Source: Dactylosporangium roseum
Lineage (GTDB): Bacteria > Actinomycetota > Actinomycetes > Mycobacteriales > Micromonosporaceae
NCBI RefSeq assembly: GCF_025264685.1
Contig: NZ_CP073721.1
Location: 3,711,001-3,775,000 of the forward strand
Direction: 5' to 3'
DNA length: 64,000 bases
The translations under genes and the position numbers were made by a program. How positions within the stretch are numbered: the first letter of the stretch is position 1; each line of letters opens with the position of its first letter. Under the pieces are notes generated by a model, which had not been told where the DNA came from, did not search any database, and worked only from the letters and a program-made list of their open reading frames with translations. Below are positions 1 through 7,475 of this stretch, piece by piece.

Positions 1-154
1 TCCTCACTGAGCGGGGGGGACGTATGGGACGTCGTGATCCCGGTCGGATCGCGACGGCGAGAAGGACGTGCGGGCTGCGGACCTCGCGGCCGTCGGTAAC
101 GGCGAGCGTAACGGACCGACAATGCGATACGTTAGGAGCCTGATTTACATATTT

Positions 155-166
155 GGATATATATCC
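155..166. promoter_or_regulatory. 12-bp AT-rich palindrome before the first gene
   Basis: GGATATATATCC is a perfect 12-bp palindrome in otherwise GC-rich DNA, just upstream of the GTG start at 177. It overlaps an alternative TTG start at 153, which makes that start less likely. It could be an operator, possibly for the HTH protein that follows. This is inference from position and symmetry only. Confidence 0.35.
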
Positions 167-176
167 GAGGCGGCAC

Positions 177-1139
177 GTGCCTGAAACCCACACCAGTCCA
201 CCGAGCCCCGATGGGCTGACCACGTCGGCGGAGTTCGTCGCAGCACTCGCCTCGCTGCGGCGATGGTCAGGCTTGACGTACCGCCAACTCGCCGCGAAGG
301 CGGAAGCCTCTGGCACCGTCCTACCGTCGAGCACGATCGCGTCGGCACTGAGCCGCGCGACGCTGCCCAAGGCCCAGGTGGTCGAGGCGTTCGTGCGCGC
401 CTGCGGCCTCGACGACGAGGCCGCCGCGCGGTGGTCGGCGGTCCGGCAGGCCCTCGCCGTCACCACGGCGCCGGACGCGCCGACACCCCAGCCCGTCGAG
501 CACCCACGGACATCGAGTACGCCCACCGAAGCCAGTCGGGGCCGCGGACCTTGGGTGATCGCGGCGGCGGGCGGGCTGCTGATCGCGATCATACTCGGCA
601 CACTGCTGATCACCGACCGGGACAGCGACAACGCGGGCTCTGACACTCCGGTCCGCGCTGACGGCTGGTACGTCATGAAACCCGTCCACATCACCGATCA
701 GGACCTCTGCCTCGGCGAAGGACGTGAACGCAACGGACACACCGACCGACCCATCGTGGTCCAGCGACCGTGCGACGCGGTCTCGCCTGACACCTACCTG
801 AAGGCCGTCGGCAGCGGGGTCTACGAGATCCAGTGGCACAATCCTGTTCAGGGCACCGCCTGCCTGACGGTCGACGACGCGATCATCAGCGGTGGCGCGC
901 TCCTCGCACCGGCGGACTGTGCCGGCGCCGCACATCAGCGGTTCCTGCTCGAAGCGATGAGCGCCCCGGCGCACGGTGGCTTCCGCCTGCGGCCGGTCCA
1001 CAGCGGACTGTGTATCGGCATACTCGGCGGCCCCGCCGAGATGAACAGTGGCGCGGAAGCGGTCCAGATGCCGTGCACCGGGGCTGCCGATCAGGAGTTC
1101 CTGATCGAGCTCACCACTCGGGTGAACCGACCTTCCTGA
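177..1139 (+). CDS. Membrane-anchored HTH protein with ricin-like lectin domain
   Basis: About 320 residues in three parts. Residues ~15-85 form an XRE-type helix-turn-helix region of the kind found in actinomycete regulators (TYRQLAAKAE, STIASALSRATLPKAQVVEAF). One hydrophobic membrane segment lies near residues 125-145 (WVIAAAGGLLIAIILGTLLI). The rest, which should be extracytoplasmic, looks like a ricin-B beta-trefoil with repeated Cys and Q-x-F/W-type motifs (DLCLGEG, CLTVDDA, LCIGILGG, ADQEFLIE). The GTG at 177 has GAGG six bases upstream and is preferred over TTG at 153. The layout suggests a DNA-binding or protein-binding cytoplasmic head coupled to an external glycan-binding domain. 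No ligand or target can be named from sequence. Confidence 0.75.
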   Translation: MPETHTSPPSPDGLTTSAEFVAALASLRRWSGLTYRQLAAKAEASGTVLPSSTIASALSRATLPKAQVVEAFVRACGLDDEAAARWSAVRQALAVTTAPDAPTPQPVEHPRTSSTPTEASRGRGPWVIAAAGGLLIAIILGTLLITDRDSDNAGSDTPVRADGWYVMKPVHITDQDLCLGEGRERNGHTDRPIVVQRPCDAVSPDTYLKAVGSGVYEIQWHNPVQGTACLTVDDAIISGGALLAPADCAGAAHQRFLLEAMSAPAHGGFRLRPVHSGLCIGILGGPAEMNSGAEAVQMPCTGAADQEFLIELTTRVNRPS

Positions 1140-1253
1140 CGTCCTTCCCGCCATGAAGCGGTGATTCCGGCCTGTCACGCCGCTTTCGCGGCAGACTTCT
1201 GGCAGGTTGCCGCTTCGCCGCGCGGTGTTGCGAACGCCGACCATCCGGCGTCG

Positions 1254-1338
1254 TGTGACGAGAGTGTCCTTTTCGAGCCGAGCTGGTCAGGTCCTAGACA
1301 AACCCGATCATCGCAGCTCGAAGGACACTCTCGTCACA
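1254..1338. repeat. Long imperfect hairpin between convergent genes
   Basis: Inverted arms of about 23-25 bases (TGTGACGAGAGTGTCC outward, GGACACTCTCGTCACA inward) differ by a two-base bulge and flank a loop of about 37 bases. It lies between the stop of the HTH-ricin gene and the stop of the convergent secreted-protein gene. A bidirectional terminator or a dispersed palindromic repeat would both fit. No second copy was seen in this window. Confidence 0.6.
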
Positions 1339-1390
1339 TCTCCACGCCGCTTTTGGTCACCGCGGACCAATCCGGTCCACGGATCGAGGC

Positions 1391-1903
1391 TCAGACGTTG
1401 TTGTTGATCCAGGGTGCCTCCTCGATGCTCCCCGGGTTGCATGAGTTGGCCACGACATATCGGCGGCAGACTTGGAACCGAATCTTGCTGCCTTTGTGGT
1501 TGTAGTAGTTGGCGCTGGAGGACTCGTAGTAATCCTTGTTGCAGGTGCCCCAGTGGGGGGCGCCCAGGTCGTTATTGCACCAACCGTGCCGGAATGGCTG
1601 CCACGAGGAGCCATTCCAGAGCCAGTTCTCCCAGTAGATGAAGGTTTGGCCTCCTTCCGCGAAGCCGTCTTGAACGCGCCAGACGTCGCCATGCCTGGTG
1701 AAGCAGCCTTTGGCGGTCATGATGTATCCGACCTCGGGTACGACGTTCCATTGTTCTGTGCAGTACTCGCCGCCCGTTTCATAGGTGATGGTGGATATAT
1801 CGTCTTCGAACGGTTTCACGAACCCCGCGGCGGCTAGGGCCTGGCCTTGTCCTCCTATCAGGACGGCGATGATGACTGCGGCTATGGTGATCATTCTCTT
1901 CAT
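1391..1903 (-). CDS. Small secreted protein of unknown function
   Basis: 170 residues from the ATG at 1903. The protein opens with a clear signal peptide: MKRM, then a hydrophobic stretch, then an AxA-type cleavage region (GQALAAAGF) near residue 28. The mature part is rich in aromatic residues and Cys (YCTEQW, GCFTRHGDVW, WCNNDLGAPHWGTC, FQVCRRY, NSCNPG). It has about six Cys, enough for two or three disulfides. I do not recognise the family. The start at 1903 is chosen over the upstream start at 1939 because the signal peptide begins there. It converges on the HTH-ricin gene. Confidence 0.6.
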   Translation of the reverse strand: MKRMITIAAVIIAVLIGGQGQALAAAGFVKPFEDDISTITYETGGEYCTEQWNVVPEVGYIMTAKGCFTRHGDVWRVQDGFAEGGQTFIYWENWLWNGSSWQPFRHGWCNNDLGAPHWGTCNKDYYESSSANYYNHKGSKIRFQVCRRYVVANSCNPGSIEEAPWINNNV

Positions 1904-1950
1904 GACATCGATGAAATCGAGTCGCCCGCGAGCTGGCAACGGATGCCGGT

Positions 1951-1984
1951 GTTCGAGACTGTCCGGGACTGTTCGGGACGGTTC
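1951..1984. repeat. 10-bp tandem repeat array
   Basis: Three full units and a partial fourth of consensus GTYCGGGACT occur in direct orientation with exact 10-bp period, one helical turn. The array lies about 50-80 bases upstream of the secreted-protein start at 1903 and touches the 3' end of the XRE/TPR regulator remnant. A multi-site operator is plausible but unproven. Confidence 0.5.
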
Positions 1985-2261
1985 AGCGATCGTCTTTGGC
2001 GCAGCCGGCGGTCAGTGCAGTCCGCGACTCCTCGGCGTAGTCGACACCAGCCTGTTCGCCAGGGAATCGGCGCTGAATCTCCTCGACGAGCTCGCACGCG
2101 TTCATGGCCAGCGATGGCAGCGACTCGCGGCCCAGGGTGACCGCGCGCCGGCCCGCGCCGACGGCGGCCTCTAGGTCCCCGGCCCGGGCGGCGAGAACCC
2201 CCAGGGTGATCTCCGCCTCGGCGACCCGCCTCGGCCGCAGCACGGCGCCGTCGATGTCGGT
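1983..2261 (-). pseudogene. C-terminal remnant of XRE/TPR-type regulator
   Basis: About 86-92 residues (AEAEITLGVLAARAGDLEAAV, GRESLPSLAMNACELVEEI, ending AGCAKDDR) match the C-terminal tetratricopeptide-like tail common in actinomycete HTH regulators. The HTH and most helical repeats are missing. Upstream the reading frame runs into the IS630 remnant near 2262, so the front of the gene appears to have been replaced or deleted by that insertion. It is probably not functional. Confidence 0.55.
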
Positions 2262-2516
2262 GCCGGTAGTTGCCGGGCAGCCGGTCCGGATGCCCGGTCG
2301 CGGTCCATGACGCGCCGGCGTGCGGGCGGATGGTCAGCGGCCCGAACTCGTCGAACGCGAACACCCGGTCCGGGAATGTCGTGGTGACCTCCTCGATCTG
2401 GGCGAGTTTGGCCTCGGCGTTCGGGTCGTTGGTTTCTTCCAGGTCTTGGTCCGCTGGAAGGTGATGTCGTGCTGGTGCAACAACCCCCGGAGCCGTTCCC
2501 GGCCCACGACCACGCG
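2262..2516 (-). pseudogene. Fragment of IS630-family transposase, frameshifted
   Basis: Two frames must be joined to read it. The first gives RLRGLLHQHDITFQRTKTWK and the second FAFDEFGPLTIRPHAGASW followed by PDRLPGNYR. Both are typical of actinomycete IS630 transposases, and the DEFG segment carries one catalytic Asp region. The break falls just after TKTWK and is explained by loss of one base. Only the middle of the protein is left, fused at one side to the short mobile-element copy and at the other to the regulator remnant. Confidence 0.65.
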
Positions 2517-2595
2517 GCGCGTTCCGTGCCGGGCGACTCCATGATCATGGGAAGGATGTGGCTGCCCCGATAGCCGGATCTTTCCCATGATCATG
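2513..2595 (+). repeat. Left part of a short mobile-element copy, with hairpin
   Basis: From about 2513 the sequence follows the complete 337-bp copy at 30,828 (CGGCGCGTTCCGTGCCGGGC, then the hairpin). The hairpin spans 2540-2595: arm CATGATCATGGGAAGGAT, a core with GGCTGCCCCGATAGCC at 2560-2575, and return arm ATCTTTCCCATGATCATG. The copy is cut at its left by the IS630 fragment and interrupted at 2596 by the IS4 element. It resumes at 4146. Confidence 0.7.
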
Positions 2596-4135
2596 CAAGA
2601 CCGGGAAGTTAAGCCGCTGGGGCTGTTGTCAATGGGCTGGTTGATGTGCCGATAGCGATGGCGATGTCGGTGATCCGGTGGATGATCTTCGGGGTTTTCA
2701 GGTTCTTGTAGGCGTAACGGGAGATCGGCCGTTTCACCACACGTGGGCTGATCCGGGCGCGTCGGGCCGGTAGCAGGTCAGCCAGCACAGCACGACCGAT
2801 CGCACCGACCAGGTCGACCGCGATAGTGATCACCCCGACAGCGCGGATGGTCAGATCGCGGGCGGTCTGCACGGCGATGGTGAAGCTGGCCCGGTCCGGG
2901 TCGGCCCCGGTGGTGTCCGTGGCCCAGGTCATCGTCTGCCGCAGCGCCTGATAGACGGTCAGCAGTGCGTAGAGTTCCTGATCGACGCCGTCCGGAGTGG
3001 TCGAACGCAGCACCCGCCCAGCCAGCAGGGTGTGCTTGATCGCCAGGAAGGTCGACTCGACCTCCCACCGCTCGTGGTAGAGCTCGATCAGCGCCCCGGC
3101 CGGATAGCGGCGCTCGTCGGTGAGGGTAGTGACCAGCCGCCAGACACCGGTACGGGTCGAACCATCCGCACAGGACAGCGTGACGACCGCCTCGACCACC
3201 CGAACCCGCACCCCAGCCACCACACTGGCGTAGGAACCGTCACCAAGACGGTCCAGCACCGGCAGCTTGCGACTGGACTTGACCCGCAGCAACAACCCCG
3301 CCCCAGCGGCGGTGACCTTCGTCATGAACATGTTGGTGTCATAGCCACGGTCGGCCAGCAGCAGCATTCCCGGCCGCAGCAGACCCAGCAACCCCACGGC
3401 ATAACTGGTCTCACCACTCTCACCGCCCACGCCGGTACCGAACACCGCACCGAACACCGCCCGAGTCCCGGTCTCCACCAACGCCACCACCCGCACCAGC
3501 GGATACCCCGGCTCACCGGCACGGGCCATCCGCTTGCCGTACACCGCCCGATTCGCCGGCGAATCCGGCACATTCACCGTGGACCCGTCGATCGCCACCG
3601 TACGCAGCCCCCGCCACCACGCCCCGACCGTGTCGCGACCCGCCACCGGCCCGGCCAGAGTCTGGAACAACCGCCGCAGCGGCGGCACCCCCACCCGCCG
3701 CCGCGCCTGCGCCAACCCCGACGACGACGGACACACCCCCAACCCGGCCACCACACCCAACCCACCGACCAACGCTCCCCACACCCGCCGATACGACAAC
3801 GAGCCGAACAACCCCAACCCCAACAGCCAATACACCACCACCCGCGACGGCAACCGCTGCACCCGCCGCTGCACCCGCCCCGTCTCGGCCAACACCGCAT
3901 CCACCAACTCCACCGGCACAGCCCGGGTCAACTCACCCAGATGCCCCGCCGCGAACACCCCCACCGGCACCGACCCGACCCCGGCAATGACAGACTCCTC
4001 CGACAACGGGACTCCCCCCACAGGCTGATCTTGGTCGACTGCCTGTTCTACCGGAGTCCCGTTGCCTTATCACCCCACCACACCGCAACCACACACCCTT
4101 GACAGCAACCCTCACGACTTAACTTCCCGGTCTTG
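2596..4135 (-). mobile_element. Complete IS4-family insertion sequence (1540 bp)
   Basis: The left end reads CAAGACCGGGAAGTTAAG (2596-2613) and the right end is its exact inverse (4118-4135), giving 18-bp perfect terminal repeats. Both sides carry the 10-bp duplication CATGATCATG (2586-2595 and 4136-4145). A target duplication of this size is usual for IS4-family elements. The target is itself palindromic and is the tip of the hairpin in the short mobile-element copy. The single gene is the transposase, whose stop codon lies inside the left terminal repeat. Intact ends and an intact gene suggest a recent insertion that may still be active. Confidence 0.9.
2609..4021 (-). CDS. IS4-family transposase
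   Basis: 470 residues, a full length for the family. The DDE catalytic residues are visible: D145 in TVAIDGSTVN, D224 in LLLADRGYDTN, and E322 inside YHERWEVESTFLAIK, which fits the IS4 signature Y-x2-R-x3-E-x6-K exactly. The N-terminal domain (residues ~30-115) is the helical region usual before the catalytic core. The GTG start at 4021 lies about 100 bases inside the right terminal repeat. No frameshift or internal stop is seen. It carries out cut-and-paste transposition of its own element and possibly of related short elements with similar ends. Confidence 0.92.
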   Translation of the reverse strand: MGGVPLSEESVIAGVGSVPVGVFAAGHLGELTRAVPVELVDAVLAETGRVQRRVQRLPSRVVVYWLLGLGLFGSLSYRRVWGALVGGLGVVAGLGVCPSSSGLAQARRRVGVPPLRRLFQTLAGPVAGRDTVGAWWRGLRTVAIDGSTVNVPDSPANRAVYGKRMARAGEPGYPLVRVVALVETGTRAVFGAVFGTGVGGESGETSYAVGLLGLLRPGMLLLADRGYDTNMFMTKVTAAGAGLLLRVKSSRKLPVLDRLGDGSYASVVAGVRVRVVEAVVTLSCADGSTRTGVWRLVTTLTDERRYPAGALIELYHERWEVESTFLAIKHTLLAGRVLRSTTPDGVDQELYALLTVYQALRQTMTWATDTTGADPDRASFTIAVQTARDLTIRAVGVITIAVDLVGAIGRAVLADLLPARRARISPRVVKRPISRYAYKNLKTPKIIHRITDIAIAIGTSTSPLTTAPAA

Positions 4136-4145
4136 CATGATCATG

Positions 4146-4288
4146 GGGTCGCCCGGCCTGGCGGCGGGATTGCGCGGGAACGCGTGCCGGCCGGCGCTCT
4201 CGGCGGCGACGCCTCCGAGGGCAGCGCCCCGAATTGTCGGCCTGGTCCGGGTTGACAAGAGGCCGTTGGGCCTAACTTCGCGGCCTTG
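4146..4288 (+). repeat. Right part of the short mobile-element copy split by the IS4 element
   Basis: The sequence resumes directly after the IS4 target duplication and follows the right half of the complete copy at 31,021-31,164 (GGCCTGGCGGCGGGATTGCG, GGCGACGCCTCCGAGG, CCGAATTGTC, GGTCCGGGTTGAC). It ends with CTAACTTCGCGGCCTTG, the right terminal repeat, at 4288. With 2513-2595 it forms one copy that the IS4 element entered. Confidence 0.75.
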
Positions 4289-4556
4289 GTGATCATCGCT
4301 CGTCGCAGCCTGATCGGTGACCCCGTACCACGCCGCACGATCTGCTGTGATCGCCGGCCCTCGTCATCACTGAGACGCCGCGCCCGAACGGGTTCCGCCA
4401 TCCCGACAGCCTGAACCCCACCCCACACCAACGTTTCCGGTCAGAGCACCAGGGAGGCTTCGCCTCGGACCGCCGAGATGGGTAGCTGACCTGGTCTAGC
4501 CGGTTGCGGTAGTCGCATCCTCTATGCACGGATGTGATTGCCGGAGGTGAGCGGCC
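4289..4556. other. Intergenic stretch without a recognised gene
   Basis: About 270 bases between the short mobile-element end and the 554-residue gene. I see no convincing gene or structured repeat. The final 15 bases hold the Shine-Dalgarno sequence GGAGGTG (about 4542-4548) for the next gene. Confidence 0.5.
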
Positions 4557-6221
4557 GTGGCTTCGCGTGTGGTCAGGACGAATCCGGTGACGGTCAACGA
4601 TGTGCTCGACGGCCGGAAGCTGCTGGAGATCGACTGCGTGGACCGGGTCTATCTCACCTTGTCGGTGCCGAACCTGATGGTGGGCGGGCAGGTCGTCGGC
4701 TTCCTCACCGGACATGAGGGCCAGCCCATCCCATCGCCGGCGCTGCTGGAACGGCGCGGGCAGACGTTCCGCCGCGCGGTGGAGTCCTTCGCCCGGTCCA
4801 ACAACATCCCGGTCATCACTTTCACCGGCAAGCGGGACAAGAGCCGTCCAGGTGTGCTCGCCGACAGCCCGTGGCCGGAACGCAAGATCGATCAAGTGAT
4901 GCCGCTGATCCGCAAGGCCGCCGCCACCGGCCGGTCCCAGGTGGTCGCGATCGGCGTGGCCCAGGAGTATCAGCGGGTGTTCACCGGCAGCAAGTCCGAG
5001 ACCGGCACCGGGGCGGTGTGGTTCACCTACCAGCGCACCGAACGGCGGGTGACCTGCTACTACTTCTACCTGTGGGATGCTGACATCGGCCCGGCGTTTA
5101 TCAAGATCTGCGCCTACTTCCCCTACCCCGGCAAGATCTGGCTCAACGGGCACGAGTGGGCCAAACGTCAAGCCACCAAGGCCGGTATCGGCTTCCGCGA
5201 CCTGTCCAACGGCTTCGCCGCTACCGATGATCCCGCCGCCCTCCAAGCCATCTGCGACCGCCTCGGCCCCGCCACCATCAAGGTGTTCACCGAACGCTGG
5301 TGGGCTCGGCTACCACTGCCGTTCACCCCCACCGACCGGGCCGCCGGCTACTGGTGGGACATCTCCATGCGCCAGATCGAGGTCGCCAAAACCATCGTGT
5401 TCACCGCACCCCGCCACGCCCGCGCCTTCTTCGAAGCCCTCACCGCGGACAACCTCGACATCGGCCGTCCCGACAACATGGAAATCATCTTCAACCGGCA
5501 GATCCGCGCCAACACACACGGCGTATTCCGCACCGCCGTCGACCGCGACAACGACGGCGTGGTCGTCAACGCCTTCTACCGCCACTCCCGCATCAAGTAC
5601 TACCTCAAAGACCGCCGCGCACTGCGCATCGAAACCGTCGTCAATGACACCTACGACGTCGGCGTGCTGCGCCGCCTGGAACACCTCGACGAACTCATCG
5701 CCAAAGCCCGTGACGTCAACCGCCGACTGCTGGACACTATCCGGGTCGGTCAGGACTGCGTCCTCGCGAGCCCAGCCATCGAGCGGGTCGCGCAACCCAC
5801 CCTCACCGAGGATGGCAGGAGGGCCCCAGCCCTACGCTTCGGCGACCCTCGGGTCATGGCCCTGACCGGCGCCCTCTGCCTCAACCTCTTCGCCGTCACC
5901 GGCATCACCAACAAGAGCCTTCGCGCCTTGACCACCCGGCTGCTCGGCACCCCCTACACCACCAGCCAGATGACCTACGACCTGCGCCGCCTACGCCTCA
6001 ACGGCCTGCTCCGACGCGTCGAACACACCCACACCTACCTGCTCACCCCCGACGGGCAACGCCTGGCAATCTTCTACACCAAACTCCACGACCGTCTCCT
6101 GCGCCCGCTCATGGCAGCCGACCAGCCCCAAGCCCCACCCGCCCTCCGCCACGCGCTGACCACCATCGACCAGCACGTCGAGGACTACATCACCCGCGCA
6201 CGACTCAAAACCGCAGCCTGA
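4557..6221 (+). CDS. Large protein of unknown function with winged-helix-like tail
   Basis: 554 residues from GTG at 4557, with GGAGGTG eight bases upstream. I do not recognise a named family. The N-terminal half has mixed alpha/beta character with Trp/Tyr-rich segments (RRVTCYYFYLWDADIGPAF, CAYFPYPGKIWLNGHEW, RAAGYWWDISMRQIEV). A central basic segment follows (YRHSRIKYYLKDRRALRIE). Residues ~440-520 look like a winged helix (ITNKSLRALTTRLLG, YTTSQMTYDLRRLRLNGLLRR, YLLTPDGQRLAIFYTKL). This suggests DNA binding, but no nuclease or transposase triad can be picked out with confidence. The neighbours are an IS and short mobile-element ends, so it may be a mobile or host-interaction gene. No terminal inverted repeats were found around it. 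Confidence 0.6.
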   Translation: MASRVVRTNPVTVNDVLDGRKLLEIDCVDRVYLTLSVPNLMVGGQVVGFLTGHEGQPIPSPALLERRGQTFRRAVESFARSNNIPVITFTGKRDKSRPGVLADSPWPERKIDQVMPLIRKAAATGRSQVVAIGVAQEYQRVFTGSKSETGTGAVWFTYQRTERRVTCYYFYLWDADIGPAFIKICAYFPYPGKIWLNGHEWAKRQATKAGIGFRDLSNGFAATDDPAALQAICDRLGPATIKVFTERWWARLPLPFTPTDRAAGYWWDISMRQIEVAKTIVFTAPRHARAFFEALTADNLDIGRPDNMEIIFNRQIRANTHGVFRTAVDRDNDGVVVNAFYRHSRIKYYLKDRRALRIETVVNDTYDVGVLRRLEHLDELIAKARDVNRRLLDTIRVGQDCVLASPAIERVAQPTLTEDGRRAPALRFGDPRVMALTGALCLNLFAVTGITNKSLRALTTRLLGTPYTTSQMTYDLRRLRLNGLLRRVEHTHTYLLTPDGQRLAIFYTKLHDRLLRPLMAADQPQAPPALRHALTTIDQHVEDYITRARLKTAA

Positions 6222-6364
6222 AAACCTGACTCCCCTGTTCAGATTCTCAAACCCAAGGATCTAGTTGAATTCGGTGCCCTGAGGTGCGTTTGGCCCCTTT
6301 TGCTGGTGACTGTACGTGCCGAAAAACTCTGACGCACGTACTCGCAGTCCATGCGCCGATAGTG

Positions 6365-7465
6365 CTACGACCCTATCCGCTGCACCAGCCCCTCCGCGGA
6401 GCCGGCGACCGCGACCTTGCCGGACCGCGGATCCACCGAGACGGCGACCGGGAGGCGGACCGACGGGTGGCGGGCCACCTCACGCGGTGTGCCGCCGGAG
6501 AGGTCGTAGCCCACGATCTCGTTGCGCTGCGTGACCGCGACCCACAGGGTGCGGCGCGTGGGGTCGTACGCGGCGCCGAACGGGGTGCCGGCGACCGGGT
6601 GGCGCTGCCGCAGGATGACCGGGCCGGTCTCGAACACCAGCAGCTCGCCGTCGCGGGCGTCGACGACCATGAACCGGCCGGTGCCGCCGGCGGTCACGGT
6701 GACCGCGCCGTCGCCGGCCCGGATCGCCTCCTGCTTGGCGCCGTTCGCGGCGCCGAACATGGTCAGTGACGACTGGGAGGCGTCGACGACCGCGATCCGG
6801 GTGTCGTCGGCGGCCACCGCCGTGGGGCGGCCGCCCGCGTCGATCGTCCGGGTGACGGTGCCGGTGGGGGAGAGGATGATCACGTCGCCCCGATCGGGGA
6901 CGGTCACGGCCGTCCAGTCACCCTGCGGAGGGACGGCGAGGGCCGACCCCGCGGCGGGGAGCGCCCAGCGGGCGAGCCCCGGCCAGGCACCACCGGAAGG
7001 CCCTGTGGCGGAAGGGCCAGAAGCGGAGGGAGCGGCGGCCGGGGCGGAGGGGCCCGGGGACGACGCGCCGGTCGACGAGGTGCCGGTCGAGGAGGTGCCG
7101 GTCAACGGCGGCAGGTTCAGCACGGTCGCGCCGGCCAGTGCCCGGAAACCACCGCCCGGCAGGGCCACCACCGCCCGGGCCGGCTGGTCGACGGGGACGC
7201 GGGCGAGCTCGGTGCCGCGCTCGTCCAGTACGACCACCGCTGTGTCGAGGGCGACGGCCGTGCGGCTCCCGCCCACCTCGACCGCGACGGACGCCGGCGC
7301 TCCAGCGACCTTGGCCACCGTCCCGGCGGGGGAGGCGGTGAGCGAGGGCGCCCAGGTGGGCGTCGGGACCGTGGCGTCACGATGACTCTTCGGAGCGTCA
7401 GCAGTGCAGGCGGTCAGTCCGAGGGACAGCAGAGCGGCGGCGAGCAGCAAACCAGACCGGGGCAT
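6365..7465 (-). CDS. Lipoprotein with beta-propeller-like repeats
   Basis: 366 residues from ATG at 7465. The N terminus is a lipoprotein signal (MPRSGLLLAAALLSLGLTAC) with Cys at the lipobox end, so the protein should be lipid-anchored outside the membrane. A low-complexity Ser/Gly/Thr/Ala/Pro linker lies in the middle (about 7000-7110). Flanking segments repeat short beta-strand units of WD40/NHL type (VVVLDERGTELARVPV, VIILSPTGTVTRTIDAGGRP, TRIAVVDASQSSLTMFG, RFMVVDARDGELLVFETG, LWVAVTQRNEIVGYDLSGG). It begins 10 bases after the aldo/keto reductase and is probably co-transcribed with it. The ligand is unknown. Confidence 0.75.
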   Translation of the reverse strand: MPRSGLLLAAALLSLGLTACTADAPKSHRDATVPTPTWAPSLTASPAGTVAKVAGAPASVAVEVGGSRTAVALDTAVVVLDERGTELARVPVDQPARAVVALPGGGFRALAGATVLNLPPLTGTSSTGTSSTGASSPGPSAPAAAPSASGPSATGPSGGAWPGLARWALPAAGSALAVPPQGDWTAVTVPDRGDVIILSPTGTVTRTIDAGGRPTAVAADDTRIAVVDASQSSLTMFGAANGAKQEAIRAGDGAVTVTAGGTGRFMVVDARDGELLVFETGPVILRQRHPVAGTPFGAAYDPTRRTLWVAVTQRNEIVGYDLSGGTPREVARHPSVRLPVAVSVDPRSGKVAVAGSAEGLVQRIGS

Positions 7466-7475
7466 GATCAGCCAA

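Noticed and set aside
153..176. TTG start at 153 for the first gene
   Set aside because: It overlaps a perfect palindrome and is 14 bases from the nearest AGGAG. GTG at 177 has better spacing.
3032..4102. Long plus-strand frame over the IS4 transposase
   Set aside because: It is Pro/His/Arg-rich with no domain, whereas the minus strand encodes an intact DDE transposase.
4289..6364. A transposon carrying the 554-residue gene
   Set aside because: No terminal inverted repeats or target duplication could be found around the gene, so it is left as a plain gene.
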